Source of the DNA: Archivesica marissinica
Taxonomy: Eukaryota > Mollusca > Bivalvia > Venerida > Vesicomyidae
Direction of reading: 5' to 3'
DNA length: 64,000 nucleotides
Assembly (NCBI GenBank): GCA_014843695.1
Contig: CM026386.1
Span: 15,280,362-15,344,361, forward strand
The notes beneath the pieces are model-generated. The model made no database searches. It was not told the origin of the DNA and worked only from the letters and a program-made list of their open reading frames with translations. Made by a program: the position numbers and the translations under genes. Positions 44,352 through 56,440 of this stretch are shown in pieces; position 1 is the stretch's first letter, and every line of letters begins with the position of its first letter.

Positions 44352-47300
44352 GTAGGATGCGTTAATACCTTTTAATCGAAAGTAATTCTAGCATGTATAT
44401 ATACATGTATATAAGTTGTTATTCTCTATAATTTACATAGTTATATACTATGCTAAGATATATATATTTCTTTCCGGCAGCGAGTTTGATATTTAGAGGT
44501 TATTACGTGGCTAGTTTCATATCAGTTTAATTATCGACCGGAGGTAACTTGATATCAGCATTCAACCGATGTGAAACTAGCCATTTAATAATTTAACGTC
44601 CTTATTACTTTGATATGTATTTGAACATTTCATAGTGGAAATAATGCTTTTTCCGTTATACATTTATCAGGAATAAATCACAATTAATGAAGAATTAGAT
44701 ACACGAAAACGATTGTAATATTACCACGAAACTACACACATCTCTTCTCTGTACAATTTGACACACGGAGACAAACTAGCACCGATGGCATGCGTTATTT
44801 CTCAGGAAACTAGTTCTAATACGGTTGTTCTGGTTTGATACGGGCTTGTTACCATATCGAACCAGTAAGTGCATTATCAGACTTGAAAACACGTCGTATC
44901 AACCTGGGTGGTAGAAGGTATTGTGGTAGGTAAATAACGGCACAAAATAGGCTAACATTCGTATCTAAGTAATAATGAAATTATGATGCTTAATGTTTCC
45001 AGGTCAGGAGTGGGATTTCATAGTGTGGATATAGCCAATGCGAGCATACTGATTGGGCATGTGGAGTGTCAGGGAAGCGAGAGTAATTTAAGCCAATGCA
45101 CCTATCACAAGAAAGGATACTATGAGCACACACAGCCATGCAACAACACGATAGCCATTGCTTGCACCACTGGTAATATACAGTCACCTGTATTAAACAG
45201 CCAACCTGTATTACGCAGCCAGATTCTATATTCCCAATATGTTGTTTTATTATACATCTGACCTTTAGTAAGCAGCCACATAGCTGTGCTTAGCAGCCAC
45301 CTTCTGTGATTCCTTTGGTTGGCTGCTTTTAACACAGGGTTGACTGTATTCATATGTATAGTTAGGTTGAACAAATGTGTCTTTTGATCTCCAAGCGAAC
45401 CTAAATGATTCCCCCTACCCAAAACGTGTGACTACCAGAATGAACAACAGGATGGAATTTAAATAAATCTATATTAAACAAATCGCTATGAATGACCATA
45501 TATACGCTTACATCCGAGCCAACGAGAGTGATTAATATAAGTTGCTAAAACTTGCTTCCGGTGATTTTAATAGTCGGACCTCAAATCTTCCAGATTATTC
45601 GACAAATGATGATTTTTTATCAAATTTCTTTGACTCTGATACAGAATTAACAAACTTTATTGATCAAAAAAGTAATATTGAAACACATAATATTAAACTA
45701 GACAGGAGATCCCAGGATCACTGAACAAATAATCATGGATACAGGCTCATTGATCGATGTGAAAATAATAACCTAGTAATAGTGAATGGAATATTTGGGG
45801 CTGATGCCCTTGTTGGTAAAACGACGTTTAGAAACACATCTGTACTAGACTATTTCCTCTCTTCTGTTAAAGCCTTCTCTATACTGAACAGTTTTGAAAT
45901 ATTATCACTTGACAGCCTGTACTCAGACGGGCACTCTGTGATAAACTGTAACATTAATACAAATAATAACATACCTGTACCTGACACAGACACTCACACT
46001 AAACACACTTGAAATATCAACCCACCAAAACAATGTAGGTGGAACTATCAAGATAGAGACTCATATATACATAATATTAATACAACTGAAATAACACATA
46101 CATTAAACAGCATGCAAAATAATCCCACACAAGAACAAATGGATCTATTATCCTGTAAATTATCATCAATGTTTGTTAATACAGCTGAAATAACATTCTC
46201 ACATAAACCACATAGTTAATTCCAAAGTAACAAACATAAATGGTATTGTCCTGATTGCAAAAAGGCCAAGAAAATGTACACTAAGGCAAGGAAACGATAT
46301 AATAAATACCCTTGTGTACATAATAAACTGACCCTAACACACTCTTGCAAGTTTTATAAAAATACAATGAATAAATATATCAATAAATATTACAAAGCTA
46401 ATGAATGCAAACTCAGAAACATGCATAAAAGCAAGCCAAAGGCTTATTGGCATTTTGTGAATAAAATTAATATAAAAAACCGCATACAATCTCCAAACCT
46501 GCAAGATCGCTATGACCATTTCAAATATGTAAATACTGACAATACAGATATACATCCTCTGATGAATATGCCATTGATGAGAACACTAACAACGATTTAA
46601 ATAACCAATTTACAGAAGATGAAATAAGTAAATGTATTAAATCGGAAACATTATTCAACTTTAGATCATATTTTTACTCTAAACTCTATAATAGAGCTAC
46701 TTAGGCACCAAAGGAAAACAGTTGTGCACATACATGTACAAAAACATTAAATCATGTGTGTAACTCAACACTCCAAAAACAAACTCTACATGTTGATGGA
46801 ACTCATAGGACATCAATACCTGAAAATCCAACACTACCACTGAGATCAGAATTCTTCACCTGCAGCATCGGTGTAAGACAAGGCGCAAACCTCTCACCCG
46901 TGCTCTTTAACCTATATCTCAATGATCTGGAAGACCTCTTAACATTAAAGTATAACACTGGCATAAATTTAAATGATCTAACACAAGAACTATTACCAAT
47001 GCTAAAAATTATGATTCTACTATAATATTATGCTGATGATACAATTATTATGGCTGAGGATCCTATTTCCTTTCAAAATATCTTGATGACTTCTCACAGT
47101 ACTGCACAAATTGGAAATTAACAGTAAATATTGAAAAAACAAAAGTTGTTGTATTCGGATGTCGAAACTCTAACGTGTATTCCTTTAATGTAGATGGAAC
47201 ACCTATTGAGACTGTAGACTCTTACAAATATCTAGGTATAAACTTCTCTAAATATGGCAGCTTCCTTAAGGCAAGAAAGCCTCTGACACAACAAGCAGAA

Positions 47301-50300
47301 AAAGCCCTTCATTACCTTTATAAAATAATCAATAACATACAACTCCCAATGGATCTAATGCTAAAATTATTTGATAATACAATTTTACCTATATTGACAT
47401 ACTCAAGTGAAAAATTTGGCTCTGAAAATGTAGACATACTAAAACGCATCCACTTAAAGGTACATGTACATAACTAAAGTTAAAAAAAGTACACCTATTT
47501 ACATGCTCATGGCAGAACTAGGAATATTTCCGTTAAACATAACAATTAAATGCAAAATGATAAACTAATGGCACAGACTGGCAACAGGTGACCAAAACAA
47601 ACTATCATACAAAGTATACAAATTCATACTAAATTTGCCTAATTTCACATCTAAATGGATAGAACATATTCAAATTACACTCATTAATACTGGCAGACCA
47701 GATATATGGAATAATCCCCTAAGTTTAAGCAGTAATTTTATCAAAACATTAATCAAACAAATTTACACATTATAATATTACCAATCTTGGCATGACGCTT
47801 TACAAAACTCATCAAAAGGTTTAAATTACAACTTGTTCAAAGACTCAATTGGCTTGGAAAATTATTTTCTAACTCTAATTATACATGATTACATATCATT
47901 GATGAAATTTAGAACTGGAAATCATTACTTACCAATAGAAGTGGGTCGCTGGGAAGCATCGAACTTAGTGAAAGAACATGCGCCTTATGTACAACTATTA
48001 CTATTGGTGACGAAATGTATTATATCCTTGTCTGTCCTTTTTTCACGGAACTCAGAAGATTATCCATAGATACCTAGTACTGTGTTCAACCAAACACACA
48101 CAAATACATACAGATAATGACCTCAACACAAGCAAATACACTAACTAACCTTAGTAGATTTGTTAGAACTATTATGGATGTACTCAACCCCAGACTAACA
48201 GTGTGATGTTTAATATGTGTACATATATACAACTTAACACACACTGAATGACATCTACATTTATTAGCACCAAACAGTTAAATACTTATTGCTACTATTT
48301 TTAATCCGGACACAAAGCAACCACAATGTAGTACTGTACCGAATAAGAAATATTCAAAATAAATTTATATAATTAAAATAATAAACCTGAAACAATGCTG
48401 TTAAAGAACTATTTTCTACTAAAATAATTAAATCAAACCAAATAAAATAATCATCCATATATTCTACACTCAATTATTTGTGGAAACCTACCGGCTGAGT
48501 AAATTAAAAGGGTTTGCATGCGACATGGTTCCAGATCAGCAACAACATTACATCTGGATGTATGCTGTATAATATTATGTTGTCTGCTAGTCAACCAAGG
48601 ACTCAAGTAGTTTGTCTAGCAATACTATTCATATTTATACTGGCAGCATGGGATATGGCGAAATGGCATTATGTAGCATCTGATCTGATACTATGTTACA
48701 TGCAAAGTTAACAGTGTCACCATTTATTCTCTACTTAAATACAAACACAACAAACAAAACAACAAAATAAAACCCCACAAACAAAACAACTATAATTACC
48801 AACGAAAACAGGTTATAGAAAAATATTATGACACATGCAATAAAGTAACGTCAACAACCAAATGTCACATTCAACATTGTAACTAGTAATTAATAAATAC
48901 ATTACAAATAACATATTATAATCCTCAAATCATTTACTTCTGACAGACAAATCTCACGGTTAACTCAAGAATGTGCATCCATTCAACACTATTTGGTTAC
49001 ACAGTATTTGGTCAGCAACCTTAGCCACGGAGGCGGACCTCAAAATTACCCTAGTATACAATATATATAATATCTGGTCAACTTTGCCAAACAAAATGGC
49101 AGCCAGAATAGGAAAGATGGCGTCACATGAGAACTATATATTGTGTTGTTGGCTTACTTCTTACAGAATGCGATGTTGCATGGTACGGACAGAGCTGCTC
49201 GACAATGTGCAGCTGCAACGCTAACAATTCAGAGACCAGCGTGAACGGAAGAGTATGTGACATTGTGACAGGCGAATGCGCATGCAAGAAGGCGTGGTCT
49301 GGTGCCACGTGCGACGATGATGCTAATGAGTGTTTGGAAACCCTCATCTGTCAGGAAGCAAATACACAATGCAAAAATACTGTTGGTGGGTACGAATGCA
49401 TCTGTGCACAAGACTACGAAGTAAATGACAATGGCACCTGTGTACTAGGTAACTATAACAATTGGATTTCTATAAATTCTGTGAATTGTCATTTTATTGT
49501 TGTCATGCATACCACATACACATGGGTCTTGACAAATTATTTCAGATTCAAAACCGAAACATTTTTTTTTTGTAAGAACATCATGATACACTACAGGCTT
49601 GCAACCATGGATACAATTTTATTAGGTCATTCATAGCAAGTCAAAACTGATACCCCGTCACTATGAATCCAACTCAATATCGCAAGATGTATCCATGAAT
49701 ACGACATTGTCCTTGCCGACTATGTGTTGGTGCCAAACAAGAAATATGTGTCTCTATGAAACAGACGATAGTATATTATATTGAATATATCGAAGGCGGA
49801 ATTTGTAAGGGTTTGAAATTTTATTGATTGGATAGAGTGCACGTAAAAGAACCAGAGGAGACTCTGGAATTGGTCTCTGTCTGTATCATAGCACTATCCT
49901 CCAAAAATCTAAAATGACTAATCTCTTCAGGAGGGGTCGCTCATATGGGCAACCAGTAGCGACGATACATAAACGTAAAACACACACTTCCAGTCTTTAT
50001 TGATATCGAGCATCCATAGAGACACATCTATAGTTTCTGCATTTATTGTTCAATATTAGCAATTATTACGCCTATTTTATTCGTTATACAATTAATTTTG
50101 ATTATATATGTCTGACAAGGTATTGTTCCATACTGATGTATGGAACTGTATGTCAACCTACAGAAGTAAGATGTACACATTTAGAAAGACAACATATTAT
50201 TCTTTGATCAAATGAAATGTTGCGCTTGTTTGGTAAATTATACATGTACACACACTCAATAAGCTCCTCGATCGATCTCATCACGACGTGCAAGTCACTG

Positions 50301-53300
50301 TCGGGGCACATCTGACTGCAGCAGCGTAGCAGGTACTGGGATCTTCTGGCCGTCGAACTTGCAACAAGGATTACACGCTAACCAAGATCGAAAGTGGTAG
50401 AGGTAGGGACAGACCCTGGAATGACCGAGACGGCCAGATGTCTAACTGTCAGATCAGTTTATATGCTGCTGCGGGATGACCAACAGTGAGGAGGGTGGCC
50501 CTAACAGGGGCCGTTTTTGGAAAAAAACCCACCATCACCTCAGGATTTGTCACACTGAAAGGAAGAAGAAGCCGCCTCACGATGTCATCTTTCATCGCAC
50601 CATCATCACACACAACAAGAACACTACTCTACAAGACATCAGCCAGCAACATCTACATATCAACACGAATAATCGACAGTGCAAGGCACGTACTACTAAT
50701 CATCGCAGAACGCTAGCCCACATGGTTCGCCGGAGGTGAGGATAAATAAACTGAAACACTACTACTACTCATTAAGCTCGATTGCCTAGCTAGTAATTAC
50801 AACAGTCGGTCATGATGGAATCCATCGCCATGAGAGGGAGGGAGAGGTGGAGGGTGAGAGGGGGAGGAGATGGAGACAAGAGACACTGTAGTCTTAGATG
50901 TATGGAGGGAGGTGATGTGGTTTTAGATGTATATATGTTTATAGGACACAATCACCCTATGGTTCTGGCGTGGGTCGAAGTCACAAGCCCTCAGACACGA
51001 GGAATATGCTAATAAAAATATTAATTATTTCAACTTTCAAAAGAGAATGTTTGTTTTTCAGTTGGAACTAAGACTGAAATTTCGATGTTAGTGATTGTTG
51101 TATCATCTGGTGTTGGTGGACTACTGTTTATAATTGTTGTTGCCACGATATGCTTCTGCACTCACAGAAGACGGCACCCACAAGGTAGGAACTTGTTTTT
51201 AGTGTATTACAACTTTCTCGCAATATCACGACTCTGGTTGGACGATTCAGCAATCACGACTCTGATTGGATGATTCAGCAATCATGACTCTGATTGGACG
51301 ATTCAGCACATGTGATCGCCGTTCATAGCTAAATATATTGCAAAATTATTCTATTAACTCTCATTAATATTCATAGCGGATTACTTGTTGTAAGGTGTGA
51401 CGAATCAAAAAAGACAACTTGTTTTGTAATTTGTAAAATATTAGTTGTAATTGTTACAATTGATTGCTGTTTGTTTGCGTTTCATCGAGGTAATTCAATT
51501 GTTACATGGTCACTTCTTTTACATCAACATATTGCCAACCAGATTCGTTTCCTCAGGGCAATAACAACATGATAAAATAGATCCGATTTCACATCATTTT
51601 AAGAGGAGACTCTGGAATGGGTCTCTGTCGGTATCATTGCACTATCCTCTAAAATCTGAAATGACTAATCTCTTCAGGAGGCGTCGCTTATATGGGCAAC
51701 CGGTAGCGACGATAAATAAACGTAAAACACACACATCGTTTTAAATTCTAAATATAATTAGTAGCAACCGATTTCACAGAATTGATCATCAGGTAATATG
51801 TATATACAGTCAAAATTGTGCTAAGAGACACCTCCAAATATATAGTTCGTTTATTAACGCCACATATTTACCGTTTATGTGAGTCCATCTGTCTACCACT
51901 GTTTATGTGAGTCCATCGGCCTTCGGCCTCCACACACCTTAACCACGCCCAATGTAGATCATACCACGATGGACACTATTAACCTGCGACCCATTCCTTA
52001 AAGCGGCATTAAATCGCAAACATCAAACCAAAATATACATTTTACGTATAAATAGCATAATTCGAACACTAATTTGCAATCAATAAACAAGCGTTCTTGT
52101 GGTCTGCAATCTCTCAAAAGTGAAAGTAGGATTTCATATTTATAATGGCCAATCAAGTGTGTATTATATATGTAAATATAACGGTAAATCTGTACCATAA
52201 ATCATGCTATTCAGGATACACGCGTTGTATTACCCATGTATGTTGACCATATTTACAGGGTTTTGCTATGTTAACAACCGTCGTATACGACGCTTGTTTA
52301 TTAGTTGAAATACGCTGATTCTGCTACATTTATTTGAATAAAAATGATACCATATAATAGGAAATTACATTCTGAAGAAAGTTGCTTTTTCATCGATGTA
52401 ATGTCGCTTTAAGTGAATAGCTTACTTAGAAGCGTCTGTGTGATTTTTAGGAGACCTAAAAGACACACCCAAGACATTGCCAGACTCAAGGTATGTAAAT
52501 ATGCTTTGTCACTTATTTCTGTTCTAACTTAAGTTAACCAAAAAAGAAACGATACCAAACTAAAAATGACGTAAAACGGATAAAACCATAGAAAGGTTTA
52601 ATATATTATTACGTATCAGTACCGGGTATCTTATTGCAACGTCAGCCAACCATAAACACAGGTAAATAAACACCCGATAATCCTGGAACGCCGAATTTCC
52701 GATTTGCACGTGGTCCTCAACAAAGACAACTTCCTACACATGTACAAATCGGAAAACCGGTTTATTGTACTGGTATTACATTATCATCGAGGAAAAACAC
52801 CTTACATACCCATTGTTACCTCTAACAAAATGCCTAGGCTAAATGGCAATCACAGAATGCGTGCCAATGGCATGATTGACGGCGGTTTGTCAGCGTGACG
52901 TCGCAAATCGACTCGGGGTTACGCGGATCACGATAACACGTCTACTTCGACGTTATCGAACACATGGATCGGTGGACGACCGTCCAAGATCTGGTCGACC
53001 ACGTGTGACGACACGTGAACAGGACCGTCATATTCGGACGTCACATTTACGTGACCGGTTCCTACCTGCTACGCACACAGCTGCCGTTACTCCTGGGACG
53101 ACCAACAATCGCATCAGTGCACACACAGTCAGGAACCGGCTCGGTGAACGTGGCATTCGTGCTTATCGGCCATACGTTGGACTCATCCTGACACGACGTC
53201 ACCGTGACGTACGGCGGGAATGGACGACGGAACGTGCTCGCTGGACTCGGTTACAGTGGAATTCGGTGATGCTTAGCGATGAATCGCGGTTCTGTTTGCA

Positions 53301-55595
53301 TCGAGCAGAGAGCGGGTATATCGCAGACGCGGTGAACGTTACGCCGACGCATGTGTACGTCAGGTCGATCTGTTCGGGGGCGGAAGCGTTATGGCGTGGG
53401 GCGGTATCACCTTCGGCAGTCGCACTGAACTGTTAGTGGTGGACGGGAACCTAAACGCCCAGAGGTACTGTGATGAGATCCTTGCGCCAGTTGTTGTGCC
53501 GTTCTTTAACGCCAACAGAAACGTCACACTGTTCCAACAGGACAACGCCAGGTGTCATACTGCTCGGATTTCCACCACATTATTGGAGCAGATCAATATT
53601 GAAACCCTGCCGTGGCCTGCTTTGTCACCAGACTTGTCACCCATAGAACCTGTGTGGGATACGTTAGACCACCGCGTCAAACGACGTCAGCCGGTAACGT
53701 TAAACCAACTGAGGGATGTTTGCGTCAGGAGTGGACAAATATTGACCAAGCAAGAGATTCAGACACTCTTCCGTTCGATGCGACGGCGGTGCATTGCAAT
53801 GAGAGACGCAAATGGTGCTCATACTCGGTATTGACGTCTGTGTGAAAACTCCATTAGACCCCTGTCCGACGAATTACGTCATCACGCAGCAGACAGTTTC
53901 GGAGGCTCATTATGCTTTATGTGCTCCTCTTTCAAACATGTTGGACTATCATCTTATGAATTTTCAAAGAATTTTCTTAATAAATGTTGAAATTATAGAC
54001 ACATAAACACCAGGTATCGTTTCTTTTTTGACTCAGTATATATAAATATATGGAAATATAAATAAAAATGTAAATATATATATAATATATAACTAGGATT
54101 CTAGTAATTGGATAAGAACATATTATATCATACACCTACACCATTACAGTATATAAGTGAGTGATTGACTCAGTATATATCAGATTATAACAGCACACTT
54201 ATATTGTATAATAAATCTCGGGAGAAGAACTATATACGTTTTCTTTCGTTCTAATCCCTTTCAGTCTATTGCTGTTAATTTATATGTAAACTGTTCATTC
54301 TGTTACTAGATCGTGTTACTAAAAAAAGGGTATGTTCGTGCATTTATGTGTCTGTTATAATGATAGCATTAACGATATTTTACTTATAGATAAAAGTTTA
54401 AGCTCTATTTATTTACAACGATTGCGAAACAAGCTTCAACAACTTATATTATTAATAATAATAATAAAGACTATTTTACGAGCGACCTTACGTAACACAT
54501 GGCTAATACAAATAAGGCCTCATATATACAATGACAGTATCAATCACTCTCGTTGGTGAAAGCGTAAAAGTGGTCATTCGTGTGGGAGGAAACCGGATTA
54601 CCCGGAGAAAACCCACCTGTCCGGTCTGGCGACCATCGTACCATCTCACATACTTCCCGGTCCGAGGATCGAACCCAGGTTGCATTGGTGAGAAGCGTTA
54701 GTTTACAGATACATATGTTTTGTGTGTCTGGGGTTTAAAGTTGCACCAATAGAGTAGGTCATATATTGCGACTTTCCAGCTACCCGGATGTGTGGGTGGA
54801 GGAAGACCCGGATGCCTCTCCGAGCAGTATGTCAGGCACGGGCGATCACCCGGATAGACCCACTGACCTTCCGCAAGCAAGCTGGATAGCTTCAGTACAT
54901 ATAATAATCCCACACCCCCGGTGGGAGTCGAACCTACAGTGGTGAAGGGCAAATTCGTTAGAAAGCACGTGGGCACGGAGGCCATTTTGAATACATTTTC
55001 ATTATGCTCTATGGATATGTGGTCCAAATTATCATATAACTAATCGTATTACCGAAATTCTTATAGAGTCGCTAATTCCAATGTATTGGCTATGAGTATT
55101 CGTTCAATTACTAATGAAGTAGAGTACGACACCATAAAAGATGGATCAAGAAGGGATGCGTTAGATGTTAATGCACTACGCGTGGCAAGCCACCACAATG
55201 ATGGTTATCATAGAGATAACCAGAATACCACTCACCATACCTATACCGGACTGAAGAAAGATGACAACGATGGGTATATTGATCTTAACGCAAAGGAACA
55301 TTACTACACCGGTCTCAGGACTGATAAGAATCGGAAGTTTACTAAAAATTATGATTATCCATATTCCGACAATAGAAACAAGAATAAACCACAACGTGAC
55401 TACCCGAATGAAAACGTCATGCAATTACCGGATGTGCCTCTTGAATCTGACGATACTAGGCGTGAGGCTCCAGCTAACAGTGCTGAAATGAAAGGTCATT
55501 ATCAAGGTCTAGTAGGTCGTAGTTTAGGCGAGAACGTGTATGAGAGGAAGCTGGACGAAGATGGATACATGAGACCAAATGTTTCTGGCAAGTAA
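44201..55595 (+). CDS. Host gene, 3' part: SRCR-EGF-EGF-transmembrane receptor with ITAM-like tail (six exons)
   Basis: Six exons, all with AG acceptors and (internally) GT donors, join in matching phases 1-2-1-1-1-2: 44201-44351, 45003-45172, 49167-49448, 51062-51184, 52451-52490 and 55067-55595. They encode one six-Cys SRCR domain, an MEGF-like EGF module, a calcium-binding-type EGF module, one transmembrane helix with a basic stop-transfer (HRRRH), and a cytoplasmic tail of about 185 residues with YDTI, YTGL, YIDL, YTGL and YQGL. This is a type I cell-surface receptor, by analogy a scavenger or phagocytic receptor signalling through SH2 proteins. The first seen exon starts in phase 1, so a signal peptide and perhaps further ectodomains lie upstream in or beyond the gap. 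SRCR and EGF receptors are expanded in bivalve immune repertoires. No exact orthologue is claimed. Confidence 0.85.
44490..44600. repeat. Short palindromic element in intron
   Basis: GTGGCTAGTTTCATATC on the left and ATGTGAAACTAGCCATTT on the right are inverted copies about 60 bp apart, as in a tiny MITE or a stem-loop. Confidence 0.5.
45003..45172 (+). CDS. Exon: SRCR domain, second half
   Basis: In frame after the previous exon it reads SGVGFHSVDIANASILIG, then HVECQGSESNLSQC, and ends AIACTT. This supplies Cys 3 to 6 and the EC-x-GSES-x-LSQC signature. The acceptor is TTTCCAG; the donor is GTAATA at 45173, phase 1. Confidence 0.9.
45176..45353. mobile_element. MITE with TACAGTCA...GCAGCC ends
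   Basis: The left end reads ATACAGTCACCTGTATTAAA then CAGCCAACC. The right end, reverse complemented, reads ATACAGTCAACCCTGTGTTA then AAAGCAGCCAACC. No coding capacity. It sits directly after a splice donor. The same end is tandemly amplified at 11787-11960, and a fragment lies near 51,811. Confidence 0.75.
45540..48110 (+). pseudogene. Decayed non-LTR retrotransposon (LINE)
   Basis: Endonuclease remnants carry GDFNSRT (near 45,560), SVLDYFLSS (near 45,840) and LYSDGHSVI (near 45,920). Reverse transcriptase remnants carry IGVRQGANLSPVLFNLYLND (near 46,870-46,930), YADDTIIMAED (near 47,030), KTKVVVFG and YKYLGINFSKYGSF (near 47,230). The frames are broken by many stops and shifts, so the copy is dead. 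Motif order is endonuclease then RT, as in the Jockey/I/CR1-like groups; I cannot place the clade. It lies in the large intron between the SRCR and EGF exons, in the same orientation as the gene. Confidence 0.85.
48111..49166. other. AT-rich intron sequence, no gene seen
   Basis: Open frames here (for example at 48514) have no family features. CCACGGAGGCGGACCTC near 49,024 resembles the head of the SINE at 59170-59440. The tract GGCTTACTTCTTACAG ends the intron. Confidence 0.5.
49167..49448 (+). CDS. Exon: two EGF-like modules
   Basis: Phase 1 entry and exit. The first module (ECDVAWYGQSCSTMCSC ... CACKKAWSGATC) has the spacing of MEGF/laminin-type EGF repeats. The second (DDANECLETLICQEANTQC ... 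GGYECICAQDY ... GTC) has the DxNEC opening and GGYxC core of calcium-binding EGF modules. Confidence 0.9.
49840..49990 (+). mobile_element. SINE-C 3' fragment
   Basis: GTGCACGTAAAAGAACCAGA, CTAATCTCTTCAGGAG, CATATGGGCAACCAGTAGCG and AAACGTAAAACACACAC, the same order as at 16225 and 51600. Confidence 0.8.
50250..50780 (+). mobile_element. Probable retroelement 3' fragment with ACT-repeat tail
   Basis: The stretch from about 50,265 to 50,770 is GC-richer than its surroundings. It contains GGGACAGACCCTGGAATGAC and ends GGATAAATAAACTGAAACAC followed by (TAC)n. That ending is typical of a LINE or SINE 3' end. The ORFs inside have no recognised domain. The class is uncertain. Confidence 0.4.
51062..51184 (+). 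CDS. Exon: transmembrane segment
   Basis: In phase 1 it reads a short Thr/Lys juxtamembrane piece, the hydrophobic helix ISMLVIVVSSGVGGLLFIIV-VATICF, then CTHRRRHPQ as the cytoplasmic anchor. Flanked by TTTTTCAG and GTAGGA. Confidence 0.88.
51227..51310 (+). repeat. 28-bp unit, three copies
   Basis: ACGACTCTGGTTGGACGATTC, ACGACTCTGATTGGATGATTC and ATGACTCTGATTGGACGATTC follow one another with AGCAATC between. Confidence 0.7.
51600..51738 (+). mobile_element. SINE-C 3' fragment
   Basis: GAGGAGACTCTGGAATGGGT through CTTCAGGAGGCGTCGC and GGGCAACCGGTAGCGACG to AAACGTAAAACACACACA, collinear with the copies at 16225 and 49840. Confidence 0.8.
52451..52490 (+). CDS. Micro-exon in the cytoplasmic tail
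   Basis: Only 40 bp, phase 1 in and phase 2 out, between TGATTTTTAG and GTATGT. It encodes GDLKDTPKTLPDS. It joins the transmembrane exon and the last exon in frame, which is the main evidence for it. Confidence 0.7.
52527..54042 (+). mobile_element. Tc1/mariner-type transposon (DD34E) with terminal inverted repeats
   Basis: The 18-bp inner TIR CAAAAAAGAAACGATACC at 52539-52556 is perfectly inverted at 54013-54030. The outer bases (TTAAGTTAAC / ACTCAGTATATA) are degenerate, so exact ends and the TA target duplication are not certain. The element lies in the last intron of the receptor gene, in the same orientation, and carries one broken transposase gene. Confidence 0.85.
52830..53834 (+). 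pseudogene. Tc1-type transposase, frameshifted
   Basis: From ATG 52830 the frame begins MPRLNGNHRMRANGMI, then shifts near 52,888 into the helix-turn-helix region (QRDVANRLGVTRITITRLLR) and the GRPR hook (RPRSGRPRV). The first catalytic Asp is in VMLSDESRF. A second frame change near 53,300-53,390 leads to GGGSVMAWGG. The second Asp is in LFQQDNARCH and the Glu in LSPDLSPIEPVWD, with 34 residues between Asp and Glu (DD34E). All catalytic residues are kept, so only indels inactivate this copy. Confidence 0.9.
54043..54420. other. AT-rich intron sequence with a dispersed repeat
   Basis: GGGAGAAGAACTATATACG and TTTCTTTCGTTCTAATCCCT at 54,221-54,265 match the right flank of the 59-bp satellite at 12,790. 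No gene was seen. Confidence 0.55.
54421..54700 (-). mobile_element. SINE-B copy, head truncated
   Basis: The minus strand reads GCTTCTCACCAATGCAACCT, GGGTTCGATCCTCGGACCGG (B box), then GGGTTTTCTCCGGGTAATCC, with the tail TTTCGCAATCG at 54,421-54,431. A ~100-bp AT-rich insertion splits the tail. Confidence 0.75.
54760..54990 (-). mobile_element. tRNA-like SINE, third head type
   Basis: The minus strand reads GGCCTCCGTGCCCACGTGCT then GTAGGTTCGACTCCCACCGG (B-box like), followed by GAAGCTATCCAGCTTGC and GGTCAGTGGGTCTATCCGGG. A degenerate tRNA-derived head is likely. No other full copy is in the window. Confidence 0.5.
55067..55595 (+). CDS. Terminal exon: cytoplasmic tail with ITAM-spaced YxxL motifs
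   Basis: Entry at the AG of TTCTTATAG in phase 2, ending at TAA 55593-55595. YDTI is at 55125, YTGL at 55242, YIDL at 55275, YTGL at 55305 and YQGL at 55500. The gaps YTGL-x7-YIDL and YIDL-x6-YTGL fall in the 6-8 residue ITAM range. The tail is strongly hydrophilic. Confidence 0.85.
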
Positions 55596-55599
55596 TACT

Positions 55600-55775
55600 G
55601 CAGACGTGTAGTGAGAGAGAGATATAGAAGAGAGATAGAGAGAGATAGGTAGATATATATATATACATATATATAGATAGAGAGTGGGGGAGAGGGGGAG
55701 AGATAGGTAGGTAGTGAGAGAGATAGATAGAGAGAGGGAGATATATACATATATATATATAGAGAGATAGAGGGC
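55600..55775 (+). repeat. GA/TA microsatellite after the receptor stop codon
   Basis: Mixed (GAGA), (GATA) and (TA) runs starting about 15 nt past the stop, probably in the 3' UTR. AATAAA near 55,969 is a possible poly-A signal. Confidence 0.85.
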
Positions 55776-56440
55776 TAAAAGCTATAGCTCATAAAACAAA
55801 GCAAATTGTTTTATTTCTCAAATCGTAACATGTTTGTTAAAGCAACACTGTATCGGACTAAAGATCGAGTGTTTTATTTAAAAGGCACCAGTTATTTGAG
55901 GAATATACTTTCCAGTGACAGTGTACTTTAAAAAAATCAAAATATTTCATCAGAAACGAAAGAAATCGAATAAATATATCACCGTTGTATACGCGAAATG
56001 TTTATCAACAAAACGTATGTAAACAATGCATAATGCGCATGCGTGACAACGGATTTTGAACGAGTTGTCTTAGTTCTGATTGCCGAGAGGTGGTTGTTCT
56101 GATTACCGATATAGAGCGATGCGTTCCGAATGTACGAGGAGTGTGGCAAACCGAGTCATGAAAGTCATGCTATATACGTTATTATATTGCAAAAAGCAAA
56201 ATGTTCAGATTATAGTGGAAGAATGCATAGCAGCATTGCAATTTGACATATACGTTATTATATTACAAAAAGCAAACTTTTCAGATTAAAGTGGAAGAAT
56301 GCATAGTAGCATTGCTATTTGACTTGTACGTAACATTTCAACTTTTATAATATTTTTTATTCTATACGATATGGTGTCGCTTTAATACGTAATTCTCGAT
56401 GTTTCTATATCATAGTAGTTAATTGTTACTGTTGTTACTA
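55776..56440. other. 3' flank, no gene seen
   Basis: AT-rich. A 110-bp stretch is loosely duplicated: ATACGTTATTATATTGCAAA at 56,175 and ATACGTTATTATATTACAAA at 56,251. The short frame at 56080 is not supported. Confidence 0.5.

Noticed and set aside
50476..50739. Basic 87-aa ORF and its overlapping frame
   Set aside because: Lies in a probable retroelement 3' fragment; no domain and two overlapping frames of similar quality.
55474..55750. Minus-strand Ser/Leu/Tyr-rich ORFs
   Set aside because: Antisense of the GA/TA microsatellite after the receptor gene.
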